Shown in pieces: positions 18,051-26,428 of a stretch of 31,785 nucleotides of DNA (positions within the stretch are counted from its first letter, which is position 1; every line of letters begins with the position of its first letter). Source of the stretch: DASXPG01 sp036493755 (GTDB lineage Bacteria; Gemmatimonadota; Gemmatimonadetes; Gemmatimonadales; JACORV01). Location: positions 1-31,785 of the forward strand of contig DASXPG010000128.1 in NCBI GenBank assembly GCA_036493755.1. Reading direction: 5' to 3'. The position numbers were made by a program, and so were the translations under genes. A model generated the notes under the pieces. It did no database searches and was not told where the DNA came from. It was given only the letters and a program-made list of their open reading frames with translations.

Positions 18051-21000
18051 GCTTCATCGTGTAGTCTCTTCCTCGCACCGCGACCAGCAGCGTGGGGACG
18101 ATGAACAGGGTGATCGGCGTGGAAAGAGCCAGCCCGCCGATCACCGCCAGCGCCAGCGGCTTCTGGAGTTCGCTGCCCGCGCCGAGACCCAGCGCCAGCG
18201 GCAACAATCCGAAGAGCGTACAGAGCGTCGTCATGAGGATCGGCCGCAACCGGACGCGCGCCGCCTCGCGGATCGCCGTCTCCAGGTCCACGCCCTCCTG
18301 CTCCATCCGCAGCTTGGTGAAATCCAGCAGGATGATGCCGTTCTTCACGATCAGCCCCACCAGCAGGATCAGCCCCATGAACGAGCTGACGTTGAGCGGC
18401 ACCCGGGTGATGAGCAGCAGCGCGATCGCGCCGACGAACGACACCGGCGCCGCGAGCACCACGATCAACGGCTCGACGAACGACTCGAACTGAATGACCA
18501 TCACCGCGATCACGCTCGCCGTGGCCAGCGCCAGGACCACCAGCAGCGCCCGGAAGGCCTGCTGCTGGCCGGCGTACTGGCCGCCGATCTCGACCCGGAC
18601 TCCCGCCGGCGCGGGATGCGCCGCCAGGACCCGCCGGACGTCGCGCATCACGTCGCCTAACGAGCGATTCGAGAGGTCGGCGGTGAGGGCGATGAGCTGC
18701 TGCTGGTTCTCACGCAGCAGCTCGGCGCGGGTATCCACCGACTGCATCGACACCAGCGCCCCCAGCGGCGTGACCCGCTTCGACGGGCCGGCGACCAGCG
18801 GCAGCGCGGTGAGCCGCGCCGGGTCGTAGCGGACCCGGTCGGGGGCGCGCACCCGCACGCCAATGGTGCGGTCGTCGAGCCGGACCTCGCCGGCGCTGAC
18901 ACCCAGCAGCGGCGCGCTGGTCAGCTGGCCGACGTCCGCCGGCGTCAAGCCGGTCCGCGCCGCCTCAACTTCATCCACCTTCATCAGCATCTCGGCGCTC
19001 GGCTCGCTGATGCCGTTGTAGAAATCCTCGAGGCCGTCGATCGAGTCCAGCGGCGGCGCCAGCGTGCGGGCGTAGCCTTCGAGCTGCTCGAGATTGTTGC
19101 CGAAGAGCTTGATCTCGACCGGCCGAGGGTCGCCCGCCAGATCGCCCAGGACGTCGGCCAGGATCTGGACGAACTCGATCCGCAGCCGGGGAACAGCCGC
19201 CCCGATTTTCTTCCGGACCTCGTCGATGACTTCCTCGATGTCGCGCGAGCGATTCGGCGTCAGCCGGGCGACGATGTCGCCGCGATTCTGCTCGGTCGCG
19301 AAAAGACCCAGCTCGCCGCCCAACCGCCGCGAGGTGCCGGCAATCTCGGGCGTATGGGTAAGGATGTTCTCGGCGACCCGCACCATCCGGTCGCTCTCGG
19401 CGAGCGAGGTACTTCCCGGCGTCCAGAAGTCGAGGACGAATGCGCCCTCGTCCATCTCCGGCAGGAAGCCTGTGCCGACGAAGCGTTGCGCCACCACGCC
19501 CAGCACCACGAGGACCAGCGACGCGACCACGAGGCGGCCCGGATGCCGCAGCGCCGCGCCTAGTCCCCGCTCGTAGCGATCGGCGAGTCCGTCGATACCG
19601 CGGCCCACGCGCGCCAGCAGCTTCGCCGGTCCGCGCTCGGGCTCGCGGGCATCGGCTTCGACATCGTGCGCGGTGATGTACTGCGCGCACAGCAGCGGAA
19701 TCACGGTGATCGCGAGGACCAGCGAGACCAGCACCGCGATCGTCAGCGTCACCGAGAGCGCGACGAAGAACTGGCCCACCACGCCCTCGAGCAGGCCCAG
19801 CGGCAGGAACACCACCACGGTCGTGATCGTCGACGTGGTCACCGGCCAGATCAGCTCCTGGACCGCCTCACGGATGGCAACGGTGCGATCCGGGGTGAGC
19901 CGCACATGCCGGGCGATGTTCTCGGTGACGACGACGGCATCGTCGATCACCAGGCCGATGGCGATGGCCATCGCGCCCAGCGTCATCAGGTTGAAGGTCT
20001 GGCCCAGCAGGCTCATCACGCCGCAGGTGATCGCCAGCGTCAGCGGAATCGAGGTGGCGCTGATGGCGGTGATGCGACCGTGGCGCAGGAACAGCAGCAG
20101 CACCACCACCGCGAGAAAAGCGCCGATCAGCATCGCATCGCGCACGCTGCGTACCGCGTCTCGCACCAGCTCGGCCTGGTCGTAGACCCGGCGCAGTTGC
20201 ACGCCGGGCGGCAGCGTCTTCGAGAGCGCGCGCACCGCGCCGGCGATGCTGTCGGCGACCGCAATGGTGTTGCCGCCAATTTGCCGGGTGATGTTCAGCG
20301 ATGCGACCGGCCGGCCTTCTCCGGCAATGATGCGGGTGTGGTCCTCGGTGCCGATCTCGACACTGGCCACGTCGCGCACCCGGAGCCCGCCGGGGAGCGC
20401 CACCGCGCCGATGTCCTCGACGGTACGGGCTTCCTGGTCGAGCACCACGAGGTATTGCCGGTAGTTGAGCGCGACGCGCCCGACGGCGGCGGGGGTCACC
20501 GCCTCGCGAATCGCCGTCGCCACGTCGTCGTAGGTGAGGCCGTGGCCGGCGAGGGCGTTGGGATCGGCGACGACCTCGATCTCGCGCACGTCGCTGGCCT
20601 GCACATCGACGCGCCCGACCCCCGGAACGCGCGACAGCACCGGGCGGATCTGGTAACGGGCGATGTCGTACAGCGTCGCGGGATCGCCGCCCTCGAGATT
20701 GTAGGAGAGGATCGGAAAGACCGACGGCGTGAGCCGCTCGACCTCGATCTCGAGGTTCGCCGGGAGATCGCTGCGCACCTGATTGATCCGCGCTTGCACC
20801 AGCTGGAGCGCGTACGCCATGTCGGTGCTGGGGGCGAAGTAGATCGAGAACTCCGCCGCGCCGCGGATGGCGCGCGAACGCACCCGCCGCACGCCGGGCA
20901 CCACGCTCACCGCTTCCTCGATCGGCCGGACGACGCTGAAGACCACCTGCCGGGCGCCTAACGATGAGCCCAGGGCCACGATGGCGATGCGCGGGAAGAC

Positions 21001-21120
21001 CAGCTCGGGGTAGATCGCCGAGGGGAGGCGGGTCGCCGCCCAGATGCCTCCCGCCGTGGCGAGGGCGACGGCGAGATAAATGAAACGGCGCTGGCGGCTC
21101 AGCAGTCCGAAGAGATTCAC
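18037..21120 (-). CDS. RND efflux transporter, permease subunit (HAE-like)
   Basis: 1027 residues from a GTG start that overlaps the adaptor's stop by 4 nt; about the usual AcrB/MdtB length. Twelve membrane segments and two large periplasmic loops are visible. The TM4 proton-relay signature is AIGLVIDDAVVVTENI, with the double Asp of drug (HAE) pumps, not the single Asp with Gly typical of heavy-metal CzcA/CusA. Porter-domain motifs include the LPSAIYPELVFPRI start and RRVRSRAIRGAAEFSIYF. TM10-11 shows VGLIVKNGIILLDF. It exports substrates, driven by protons, through the adaptor and TolC-like protein encoded upstream. The final codons come from an octamer repeat. Confidence 0.92.
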   Translation of the reverse strand: MNLFGLLSRQRRFIYLAVALATAGGIWAATRLPSAIYPELVFPRIAIVALGSSLGARQVVFSVVRPIEEAVSVVPGVRRVRSRAIRGAAEFSIYFAPSTDMAYALQLVQARINQVRSDLPANLEIEVERLTPSVFPILSYNLEGGDPATLYDIARYQIRPVLSRVPGVGRVDVQASDVREIEVVADPNALAGHGLTYDDVATAIREAVTPAAVGRVALNYRQYLVVLDQEARTVEDIGAVALPGGLRVRDVASVEIGTEDHTRIIAGEGRPVASLNITRQIGGNTIAVADSIAGAVRALSKTLPPGVQLRRVYDQAELVRDAVRSVRDAMLIGAFLAVVVLLLFLRHGRITAISATSIPLTLAITCGVMSLLGQTFNLMTLGAMAIAIGLVIDDAVVVTENIARHVRLTPDRTVAIREAVQELIWPVTTSTITTVVVFLPLGLLEGVVGQFFVALSVTLTIAVLVSLVLAITVIPLLCAQYITAHDVEADAREPERGPAKLLARVGRGIDGLADRYERGLGAALRHPGRLVVASLVLVVLGVVAQRFVGTGFLPEMDEGAFVLDFWTPGSTSLAESDRMVRVAENILTHTPEIAGTSRRLGGELGLFATEQNRGDIVARLTPNRSRDIEEVIDEVRKKIGAAVPRLRIEFVQILADVLGDLAGDPRPVEIKLFGNNLEQLEGYARTLAPPLDSIDGLEDFYNGISEPSAEMLMKVDEVEAARTGLTPADVGQLTSAPLLGVSAGEVRLDDRTIGVRVRAPDRVRYDPARLTALPLVAGPSKRVTPLGALVSMQSVDTRAELLRENQQQLIALTADLSNRSLGDVMRDVRRVLAAHPAPAGVRVEIGGQYAGQQQAFRALLVVLALATASVIAVMVIQFESFVEPLIVVLAAPVSFVGAIALLLITRVPLNVSSFMGLILLVGLIVKNGIILLDFTKLRMEQEGVDLETAIREAARVRLRPILMTTLCTLFGLLPLALGLGAGSELQKPLALAVIGGLALSTPITLFIVPTLLVAVRGRDYTMKRSTA

Positions 21121-22163
21121 GGCTTCGGCCGGGCCACCTTCACGCTGTCCTCGAGGCCATAGGCCCCGCGGGTCACGACGGTCTCACCGGCGGCGACGCC
21201 GGCGAGAATCTCCACCAGCGAATCGGCGCGCACACCGACCTGGACCATGCGCTGCCGCGCCAGCCCCGCCGAATCCACCACAAAGACCCGGAAACTGTCG
21301 CCCTCCGGAATCAGCGCCTCGGGGGGAATCGTCACCGCGTGACGGCGGATGCCGACGACGATGCGCCCCGAGACCGTCTCGCCCACGCGCAGGGCGCGCG
21401 CCGGCCGCGAGATCTGGGCCCTGATCGGGACGGCACGCGACACCGAATCCACCGCGGCGCCGACCGACGTCACTGTTCCATCGCCCAGGCTCGCACCTCG
21501 CGCATCGGCGCCGGCGCTGGTGCTGATGGTCGCGCCGGGATGCACCAGCGCGGCGACATCCGGGGAGAGGGCGAAGACCACGTCGAGCGCGTCGGGATCG
21601 ACGACTTCGACCAGCTCCTGGCTGGCGTCCACCGGCTGGCCCAGCGCCGCGGTCATCCTGGTGACCACGCCGGCGATGGGCGCGCGCAGCGTGGCCAGCT
21701 CGAGCGACCGGTGCGCGGTCACGGCGGCGGTCTGGGCCTGGGCGAGGTCGCTCGCCGCCTGGTCTACATCCTTGCGCGGCAGCACACCCACCTGCGACAG
21801 GCGCTGGGCCCGGTCGAAGTTGGCCTGTGCCGCCGCGACCGCGAGATCGGCGCCGCGCGACGCCGCCTCGAATGGAGCGCGCTCGAACTCGACCAGCGCG
21901 GTGCCCTGCGCGACCCGCTGGCCCGGCGCGACGAAGACCTGGGCGACGCGCGTCGCGGCGGGAGCGCTCAGATCGGCGAACCGGCCCGGGCGCGGCGTGA
22001 CCGTGCCGATCGCAGTGATCGCCTGGGGGACGTCGCGCGCCGTGGCGACCGCGGTGCCGACACTCACCGCATGCTCGCCGGCGGCGTCATCCGCCTCGCT
22101 CTTGTGGCAGGCGGCGGCCAATGCCATCAGCGGCGCGGCCACCAGAATCGCTCGAAGCTTCAC
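21117..22163 (-). CDS. RND periplasmic adaptor (HlyD/MFP family) lipoprotein
   Basis: 348 residues from a GTG start, coupled (GTGA) to the TolC-like gene. The lipobox LMALAAAC gives a lipidated Cys about residue 19. The order of domains is standard. The lipoyl/barrel-sandwich half comes first (RVAQVFVAPGQRVAQGTALVEF), then an alpha hairpin (about 95-150, ANFDRAQRLSQVGVLPRKDVDQAASDLAQAQ). The second lipoyl half follows (LRAPIAGVVTRMTAALGQPVDA), then a beta-barrel and membrane-proximal domain. It bridges the RND pump and the outer-membrane channel. Confidence 0.92.
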   Translation of the reverse strand: MKLRAILVAAPLMALAAACHKSEADDAAGEHAVSVGTAVATARDVPQAITAIGTVTPRPGRFADLSAPAATRVAQVFVAPGQRVAQGTALVEFERAPFEAASRGADLAVAAAQANFDRAQRLSQVGVLPRKDVDQAASDLAQAQTAAVTAHRSLELATLRAPIAGVVTRMTAALGQPVDASQELVEVVDPDALDVVFALSPDVAALVHPGATISTSAGADARGASLGDGTVTSVGAAVDSVSRAVPIRAQISRPARALRVGETVSGRIVVGIRRHAVTIPPEALIPEGDSFRVFVVDSAGLARQRMVQVGVRADSLVEILAGVAAGETVVTRGAYGLEDSVKVARPKP

Positions 22164-23371
22164 TGCATCTCCGTCGTCGTGGTCAGCCAGCGCAGCGACG
22201 CGTCCACGGTCATCGCGGTCGCTACGTCATCGATATAACGGGAGAAGGCCTCGCGCGCGTTACGCGCCGCCTCCAGCACGGCCGGGAGCGCGTACGCGCC
22301 CTCGCGATACGCCAGCAGCGAGAGCTGCAGCACGCGATCGGCGCTGGCGAGAAGCCGCCTGTCGCGGCGCACTCGGGCGAGCGCGGCGGTGCGCTCGCGT
22401 CCCGCCCGCGCGAGATTTGCCGCGGCCTCGCGCTGCGCCAGGTTCAGCTCCGCTTCGGCACGCTGCAGCTCGGCATCGGCGACTCCGATCGGTCCCTTCC
22501 GGCGATCGAAAAAAGGCAGCGGCAGCGCGATCCCGAACGTCGGCAGCATCCCCGGCTGAGTGGGATCGCTGCGCTCGAATCCAAACTGAAGACTCGGCGC
22601 CGAGAAGACGCCGCGACGCTCCAGGTGAACGGTCGCGCGCGCCGCTTCGACGCTGGCGCTCGCGGCCAGCACCGGCAGCATCGGGTGCAGACCGAAGACC
22701 ACCGCGGTATCGGCCGGGGGCGCCAGGGTATCGCTCAACGCGATCGCCACGCTGTCGGAGCGAAGCCCCATGGCCCGCTGCAGCTCGAGCAGCGATTCGA
22801 TCCGCTCCAGCGAGTCATCGCTGGCGGTGTTGGCCAGCTGGCCGGCGGAGAGCTCGGCCACCGCCACGTCGAGCTCGCTGGCGTCTCCCGCGTCCCGGCG
22901 GAGCCGCGCCAGCGTCAGCAGGCTCTCGGCATCCACCGCGTTGCGTTGCGACAATCGGGCGTGCGCGTCGGCCTGCGCCGCGCGGGTATACAGCGACTCG
23001 GCCTCGAAGCGGATCGCCGCGCGCTCGTAGAGATACCGCGCATGCGCGGCATCGCCGGCAAGGTCGGCGGCGCGAATTCGCTGGCCCCGCTGCCACGGCG
23101 CGTCCAGCGGCAGCTCCATGATGACGTGCTGCCTCGGCACCGCGTCGGAATAGGTCAGCGATAGCGTCGGATTCGGAAACGCGCGCGCGAGCACGCGCTG
23201 CGCCTGCGCCGCGAGCGAATCGGCACGTGCGACCGCGATCCGGCTACCGTGCTGCTGGGCCGCCGCGACGGCATCCCGGCGCGCGACGGGGGTCTGCGCG
23301 AGCGCGCCACCGGCCCCAACGGAGACGATGGCGAGAGCGAGAATGGCGGTCCGGGATATCACAGTCGTCAT
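22160..23371 (-). CDS. TolC-family outer membrane efflux protein
   Basis: 403 residues from ATG 23371, chosen because it starts the signal peptide (MTTVISRTAILALAIVSVGA, ending ALAQ); the frame is open 24 codons further into the promoter region. The mature protein is long-helical and Ala/Arg-rich with the duplicated OEP pattern: RAFPNPTLSLTYSDAVPR early in repeat one and SAPSLQFGFERSDPTQPGMLPTFGIALPLPFFDRRKG in repeat two. Each is followed by coiled-coil stretches (AELQRAEAELNLAQREAAANLARAG). It forms the outer-membrane channel of the tripartite pump. First gene of its operon, divergent from the two-component regulator. Confidence 0.88.
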   Translation of the reverse strand: MTTVISRTAILALAIVSVGAGGALAQTPVARRDAVAAAQQHGSRIAVARADSLAAQAQRVLARAFPNPTLSLTYSDAVPRQHVIMELPLDAPWQRGQRIRAADLAGDAAHARYLYERAAIRFEAESLYTRAAQADAHARLSQRNAVDAESLLTLARLRRDAGDASELDVAVAELSAGQLANTASDDSLERIESLLELQRAMGLRSDSVAIALSDTLAPPADTAVVFGLHPMLPVLAASASVEAARATVHLERRGVFSAPSLQFGFERSDPTQPGMLPTFGIALPLPFFDRRKGPIGVADAELQRAEAELNLAQREAAANLARAGRERTAALARVRRDRRLLASADRVLQLSLLAYREGAYALPAVLEAARNAREAFSRYIDDVATAMTVDASLRWLTTTTEMQ

Positions 23372-23445
23372 GCCGCGCGCGGGGTTACTCCGGGCAAAGA
23401 TCTTGAAGCTGTATGTCGAGCCATGACATGAAGATGACAGCATTG

Positions 23446-23473
23446 TACCTGTGGAACATAGGGGGATACCTGT
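23446..23473. promoter_or_regulatory. Direct repeat TACCTGT, 21 bp apart, in the pump/regulator divergent region
   Basis: TACCTGT occurs at 23446-23452 and 23467-23473, exactly 21 bp (two helical turns) apart, 16 bp before the response regulator start. A pair of direct half-sites on one DNA face is what OmpR-type dimers bind, so it is a candidate operator for autoregulation and for the pump operon. A second motif, GACATGAAGATGACAG (23425-23440), lies beside it. Confidence 0.45.
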
Positions 23474-23488
23474 CTAAGTTGGCTGCGC

Positions 23489-24175
23489 ATGCGTGTGCTA
23501 ATTGTGGAGGATGAGCCGGCCGTCGCCGACCTCCTCGAACGAACCGTCCGCGAAGCCGCCTGGGCACCCGACGTCGTAGCGACCGGCGCCAAGGCGCTCG
23601 AGGCGCTGGCCGTCAACGATTACGATCTGGCCATCCTGGATGTGGGCCTTCCCGATATCGACGGCTTCGAGGTCTGCCGCCGCTGGCGCCAGCGCGGCGG
23701 GCGGACGCCGGTGCTGATGCTGACCGCGCGGGCGGGCCTGGGTGATCGCGTCACCGGACTCGACGCCGGCGCCGACGACTATCTGGGCAAGCCCTTCGCG
23801 ATCGAGGAGCTGATGGCGAGGCTGCGCGCCCTGGCGCGGCGGCCTCCTTCCCCGTTGTCGGTCAGTCTCAAGGTTGGCGACCTGGAGATGAACACCAACA
23901 GCCGCGAGGCCCGGCGGGCCGGCCGCACCATCAAGCTGACGGCCCGCGAATATGCCCTGCTCGAGTACCTGCTCCGCAACCCCGACCGGGTCGTGACCCG
24001 GGGCCAGATACTGGAACACGTCTGGGACGATAACTTTGATCCCGTGGGGAACGTCGTCGACGTGCTCATCGGGCGCCTGCGCCGGAAGGTGGATACGCCC
24101 GGATTCCCGCCGCTGATTCACACCGCGCGCGGTGCCGGCTATCTCCTCTCGGCTCGGGGCAAGGATGCCGTTTAG
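23489..24175 (+). CDS. OmpR/PhoB-family response regulator
   Basis: 228 residues. Receiver domain: acidic pocket E7/D8, phospho-acceptor D51 (LAILDVGLPDIDG), Thr79 (MLTARAG) and K101 (YLGKPF). The C-terminal winged helix has LTAREYALLEYLLRNPDRVVTRGQILEHVWD and NVVDVLIGRLRRKVD, with the closing wing IHTARGAGYLL. It probably receives phosphate from the adjacent histidine kinase and controls the divergent RND operon. The kinase gene starts inside its last codons. Confidence 0.93.
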   Translation: MRVLIVEDEPAVADLLERTVREAAWAPDVVATGAKALEALAVNDYDLAILDVGLPDIDGFEVCRRWRQRGGRTPVLMLTARAGLGDRVTGLDAGADDYLGKPFAIEELMARLRALARRPPSPLSVSLKVGDLEMNTNSREARRAGRTIKLTAREYALLEYLLRNPDRVVTRGQILEHVWDDNFDPVGNVVDVLIGRLRRKVDTPGFPPLIHTARGAGYLLSARGKDAV

Positions 24176-25520
24176 CCGCCTCAGGCTTCAGCTCGCCGCC
24201 TGGTTCGCGCTGGTCTTCATCATCGGACTCGGAGCCGTCGACATTGCGCTCTTCAGCTCGCTGAAGCGCGAGGGTGAGCGCGAGCTCACCAGCCAGGCCC
24301 GCGCCACCGCAGCAGGACTGCGCATCGCGATGCGCCGGGAGCTGGTCGAGAACCCCGGCGAAATGGAAGACGCCGCGGAAGAAGCGCTGGCCGAGTGGCC
24401 GCCGGACTCCGCTGGCTTCGTGATCTTCGGTCCCACCGGCCAGCGGCTGGCTTCCCGCGGACCCGCAGACCTCACCGCGCTGGTACCACCCGTGGCCTCG
24501 CAACTCCGGTCCAACCAGAGCGTCTGGCAGAGTCCCGGCAGCGACGAGAGCGGCGCCCGCATCGCCTCGGCCCATTCGGATCTGCCGGTCTTCACTGTAG
24601 CAGTGGCCCTGCCGTCCACGAGTGTGTACGCCGTCGAGCAGCGGCTCGCCCTCTGGCTCGGTCTCAGCGCGCCGCTGGTCGTGCTGCTCGCGTTAGGCGG
24701 CGGATACATGCTGGCCCGGCGTGCCCTGGAGCCGCTGCGGGCCATGACGCGCGAGATCACCGCCATCGATGCCGCCGACCTCGCGCATCGCCTCCCGATC
24801 CGCAGTCCTCCCGACGAGCTCGACGTTCTCGCCGAGCAGTTCAACCAGCTGCTGCACCGCCTGGCCCGGGCCCAGGCGCGTAACCGCCGGTTCATCGCCC
24901 AGGCCGCCCATCAGCTCCGGACGCCGCTCACGGTCATCCGCGGCGAGAGCGACCTGGGACTCGAGCGGGAGCGCAGCGCCGCCGAGCACCGCGACCTGCT
25001 CCGCCGGGTCTCGCTGGCGGCGGCCCAGATGTCGCACCGGGTCGATGACCTGCTGCTGCTCGCCCAGGCCGAATCGGGCGACCGGCCGCCGGTGACCGAT
25101 CCGATCGAGGTGGACGGCCTGGTGCTGGAGTGCGTCGATCTGATGCGGGGCCGGGCGCAATCGTTAGGCTGCCGCCTCGACCTGGCGACGATGGATCCCG
25201 CCGAGATCATGGGCAACGAAACCCTGGTGCGCGAAGCCGTCATGGAGCTGCTCGAGAACGCCTTCCGCCACGGCGATCATGCCACGCCCGTCAGCGTCTC
25301 GACGCTCAACGGCGGCAAGGGGGCCCGTATCGTGGTCTCCAGCTCCGGCGAGGCCCTGCGCCCGGAAAGCCTCACCGACCGTGATGACGCGGCGAGCGCC
25401 GATGGCTCGGGACTCGGGTTGTCGATCGTCCGCTGGATCGCGGAAGCGCATGGCGGCGTGCTGGGCTATCGCCGTGAGGGCGCGACCAACACCTTCACGC
25501 TGGAGCTGGGAACCAGGTGA
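24165..25520 (+). CDS. Sensor histidine kinase
   Basis: 451 residues from ATG 24165, which overlaps the regulator's stop by 11 nt and follows GGGGCAAGG. Two membrane helices (about 9-31 and 168-187) flank a periplasmic sensor of about 135 residues without a recognised fold. A HAMP segment follows (LARRALEPLRAMTREITAID, then LPIRSPPDELDVLAEQFNQL). The dimerisation helix has phospho-acceptor His249 (QAAHQLRTPLTVIRGE). N box: ELLENAFRHG. G2 box: GSGLGLSIVRWIAEAHGG. The G1 box is unusual: where DxGxG is expected the text reads VVSSSGEALRPESL, so the usual Asp is not seen. The gene's end overlaps a small minus-strand gene by 55 nt. Confidence 0.9.
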   Translation: MPFSRLRLQLAAWFALVFIIGLGAVDIALFSSLKREGERELTSQARATAAGLRIAMRRELVENPGEMEDAAEEALAEWPPDSAGFVIFGPTGQRLASRGPADLTALVPPVASQLRSNQSVWQSPGSDESGARIASAHSDLPVFTVAVALPSTSVYAVEQRLALWLGLSAPLVVLLALGGGYMLARRALEPLRAMTREITAIDAADLAHRLPIRSPPDELDVLAEQFNQLLHRLARAQARNRRFIAQAAHQLRTPLTVIRGESDLGLERERSAAEHRDLLRRVSLAAAQMSHRVDDLLLLAQAESGDRPPVTDPIEVDGLVLECVDLMRGRAQSLGCRLDLATMDPAEIMGNETLVREAVMELLENAFRHGDHATPVSVSTLNGGKGARIVVSSSGEALRPESLTDRDDAASADGSGLGLSIVRWIAEAHGGVLGYRREGATNTFTLELGTR

Positions 25521-25687
25521 GACGCCGCCGAATCCGGCTCACGCCGCCAGCGCTCGAAAAGGTCCCGATCTAGCGCGCAGGTCCCGCAGAGATCCGTTTC
25601 CCCGCACAGCCTCGAGATTCTCCCGCCGCACTGATTGCACCGGCGCACCACCCGCGACCGGGGCTTTGCCACAAGGAATCTGATCAT
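25466..25687 (-). CDS. Small CxxC (zinc-ribbon-like) protein coupled to TetR gene
   Basis: 73 residues. The ATG at 25687 is preceded by GAGGAG 6 nt upstream, and the gene begins 10 nt after the TetR stop, so the ribosome signal is strong despite the short length. Cys residues are in pairs: CNQCGG then CGETDLCGTC, i.e. two CxxC pairs plus one extra Cys, which fits a small zinc-binding fold. The N terminus is basic (RFLVAKPRSRVVRR). The 3' end lies antisense to the last 55 nt of the histidine kinase gene. Function unknown; it could be a partner of the regulator or a short nucleic-acid-binding protein. Confidence 0.55.
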   Translation of the reverse strand: MIRFLVAKPRSRVVRRCNQCGGRISRLCGETDLCGTCALDRDLFERWRREPDSAASHLVPSSSVKVLVAPSRR

Positions 25688-25697
25688 CGCCTGCTCC

Positions 25698-26294
25698 TCA
25701 AGCCGCGGCTGCGGCGCGCGAACGGGTCAACAGCTGCTCGAAGCTGCGACGCACCCGCGGCGCCGCCTTGGGATCGCGGAGCAACTGCTCGGCGAGATGG
25801 TAGGCCAGCATGAGACCGTAGTACTCGTGCGCCCACTCGTCGGTATCGAGATCGGCGCGGAAGTAGCCGCGCTTGACCGCACTTCCCGCGATGCGCGCGA
25901 TGGACTCGAGCCACTCCCGCTGCATGGAGGCGAGAAGGTCACGCACCGGCCCGGGGCGGTCGTCCAGCTCAAAGGAGGCGGCGGTGAAGAAACAGCCGCC
26001 CGGTTGCGAGCCGCGCCACTCGAGCCAGCGCTCGAAGAGCGCCCGAACCCGCGGCTCGCCTCCCGGCGCCTGCAACACCGGCGTGATGACGGCCTCGACA
26101 AACCGCTCGCGTTGGCGCTCGATGATCTGCATCTGCAGCTCCTCCTTCGACCGGAAGTGCGCGAAGAGTCCGCTCTTCGACATGTCGAGATCGTCGGCCA
26201 AGCGGCCGATGGTCATCCCCTCGAGGCCGACCTCTGTCGCCAGTTGGCCGGCTCGCTCGAGAATCGCGGTGCGCGTCGCGTTGCCCTTGCTCAT
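25698..26294 (-). CDS. TetR/AcrR-family transcriptional regulator
   Basis: 198 residues from ATG 26294; an upstream in-frame ATG (26360) would place the likely operator inside the gene, so it is not preferred. The DNA-binding HTH is typical (RTAILERAGQLATEVGLEGMTIGRLADDLDMSKSGLFAHFRSKEELQ). The ligand domain resembles the TetR_C group seen near methyltransferases and reductases (GGCFFTAASFELDDRPGPVRD). It ends with an Arg/Ala run. It probably represses itself and the divergent methyltransferase gene through the palindromes in 26305-26403. Confidence 0.9.
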   Translation of the reverse strand: MSKGNATRTAILERAGQLATEVGLEGMTIGRLADDLDMSKSGLFAHFRSKEELQMQIIERQRERFVEAVITPVLQAPGGEPRVRALFERWLEWRGSQPGGCFFTAASFELDDRPGPVRDLLASMQREWLESIARIAGSAVKRGYFRADLDTDEWAHEYYGLMLAYHLAEQLLRDPKAAPRVRRSFEQLLTRSRAAAAA

Positions 26295-26304
26295 GAGACC
26301 ATTA

Positions 26305-26325
26305 ATAGTACGATCGTTCGTTTCT
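26305..26325. promoter_or_regulatory. Candidate TetR operator around ACGATCGT
   Basis: Perfect 8-bp palindrome ACGATCGT (26310-26317) inside AATAGTACGATCGTTCGTTT, 16 bp in front of the TetR start. Its size and position suit autorepression. AT-rich flanks suggest promoter sequence. Confidence 0.5.
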
Positions 26326-26391
26326 AGCAATGTTGATTGTAGTGTCGCTAAACTGTTCATGCGCTGTCGCGTTACTGATGATCCATATGCT

Positions 26392-26403
26392 AGTTACGTA
26401 ACT
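26392..26403. promoter_or_regulatory. 12-bp palindrome AGTTACGTAACT upstream of methyltransferase
   Basis: A perfect palindrome 25 bp before the methyltransferase start, in the 134-bp AT-richer gap shared with the TetR gene. Probably an operator, either a second site for TetR or for another dimeric regulator. The sequence differs from the ACGATCGT site, which weakens a single-repressor model. Confidence 0.5.
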
Positions 26404-26428
26404 GCCTGATTGGTAATAGTTTGGAGCG

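Noticed and set aside
19666..20961. A 431-codon plus-strand open frame
   Set aside because: Antisense shadow of the RND permease gene; composition (His/Arg/Asp-rich, no motif) is typical of reverse reading of G+C-rich genes.
26295..26360. Longer start (ATG 26360) for the TetR gene
   Set aside because: It would add 22 residues before a normal TetR N terminus and put the ACGATCGT palindrome inside the gene.
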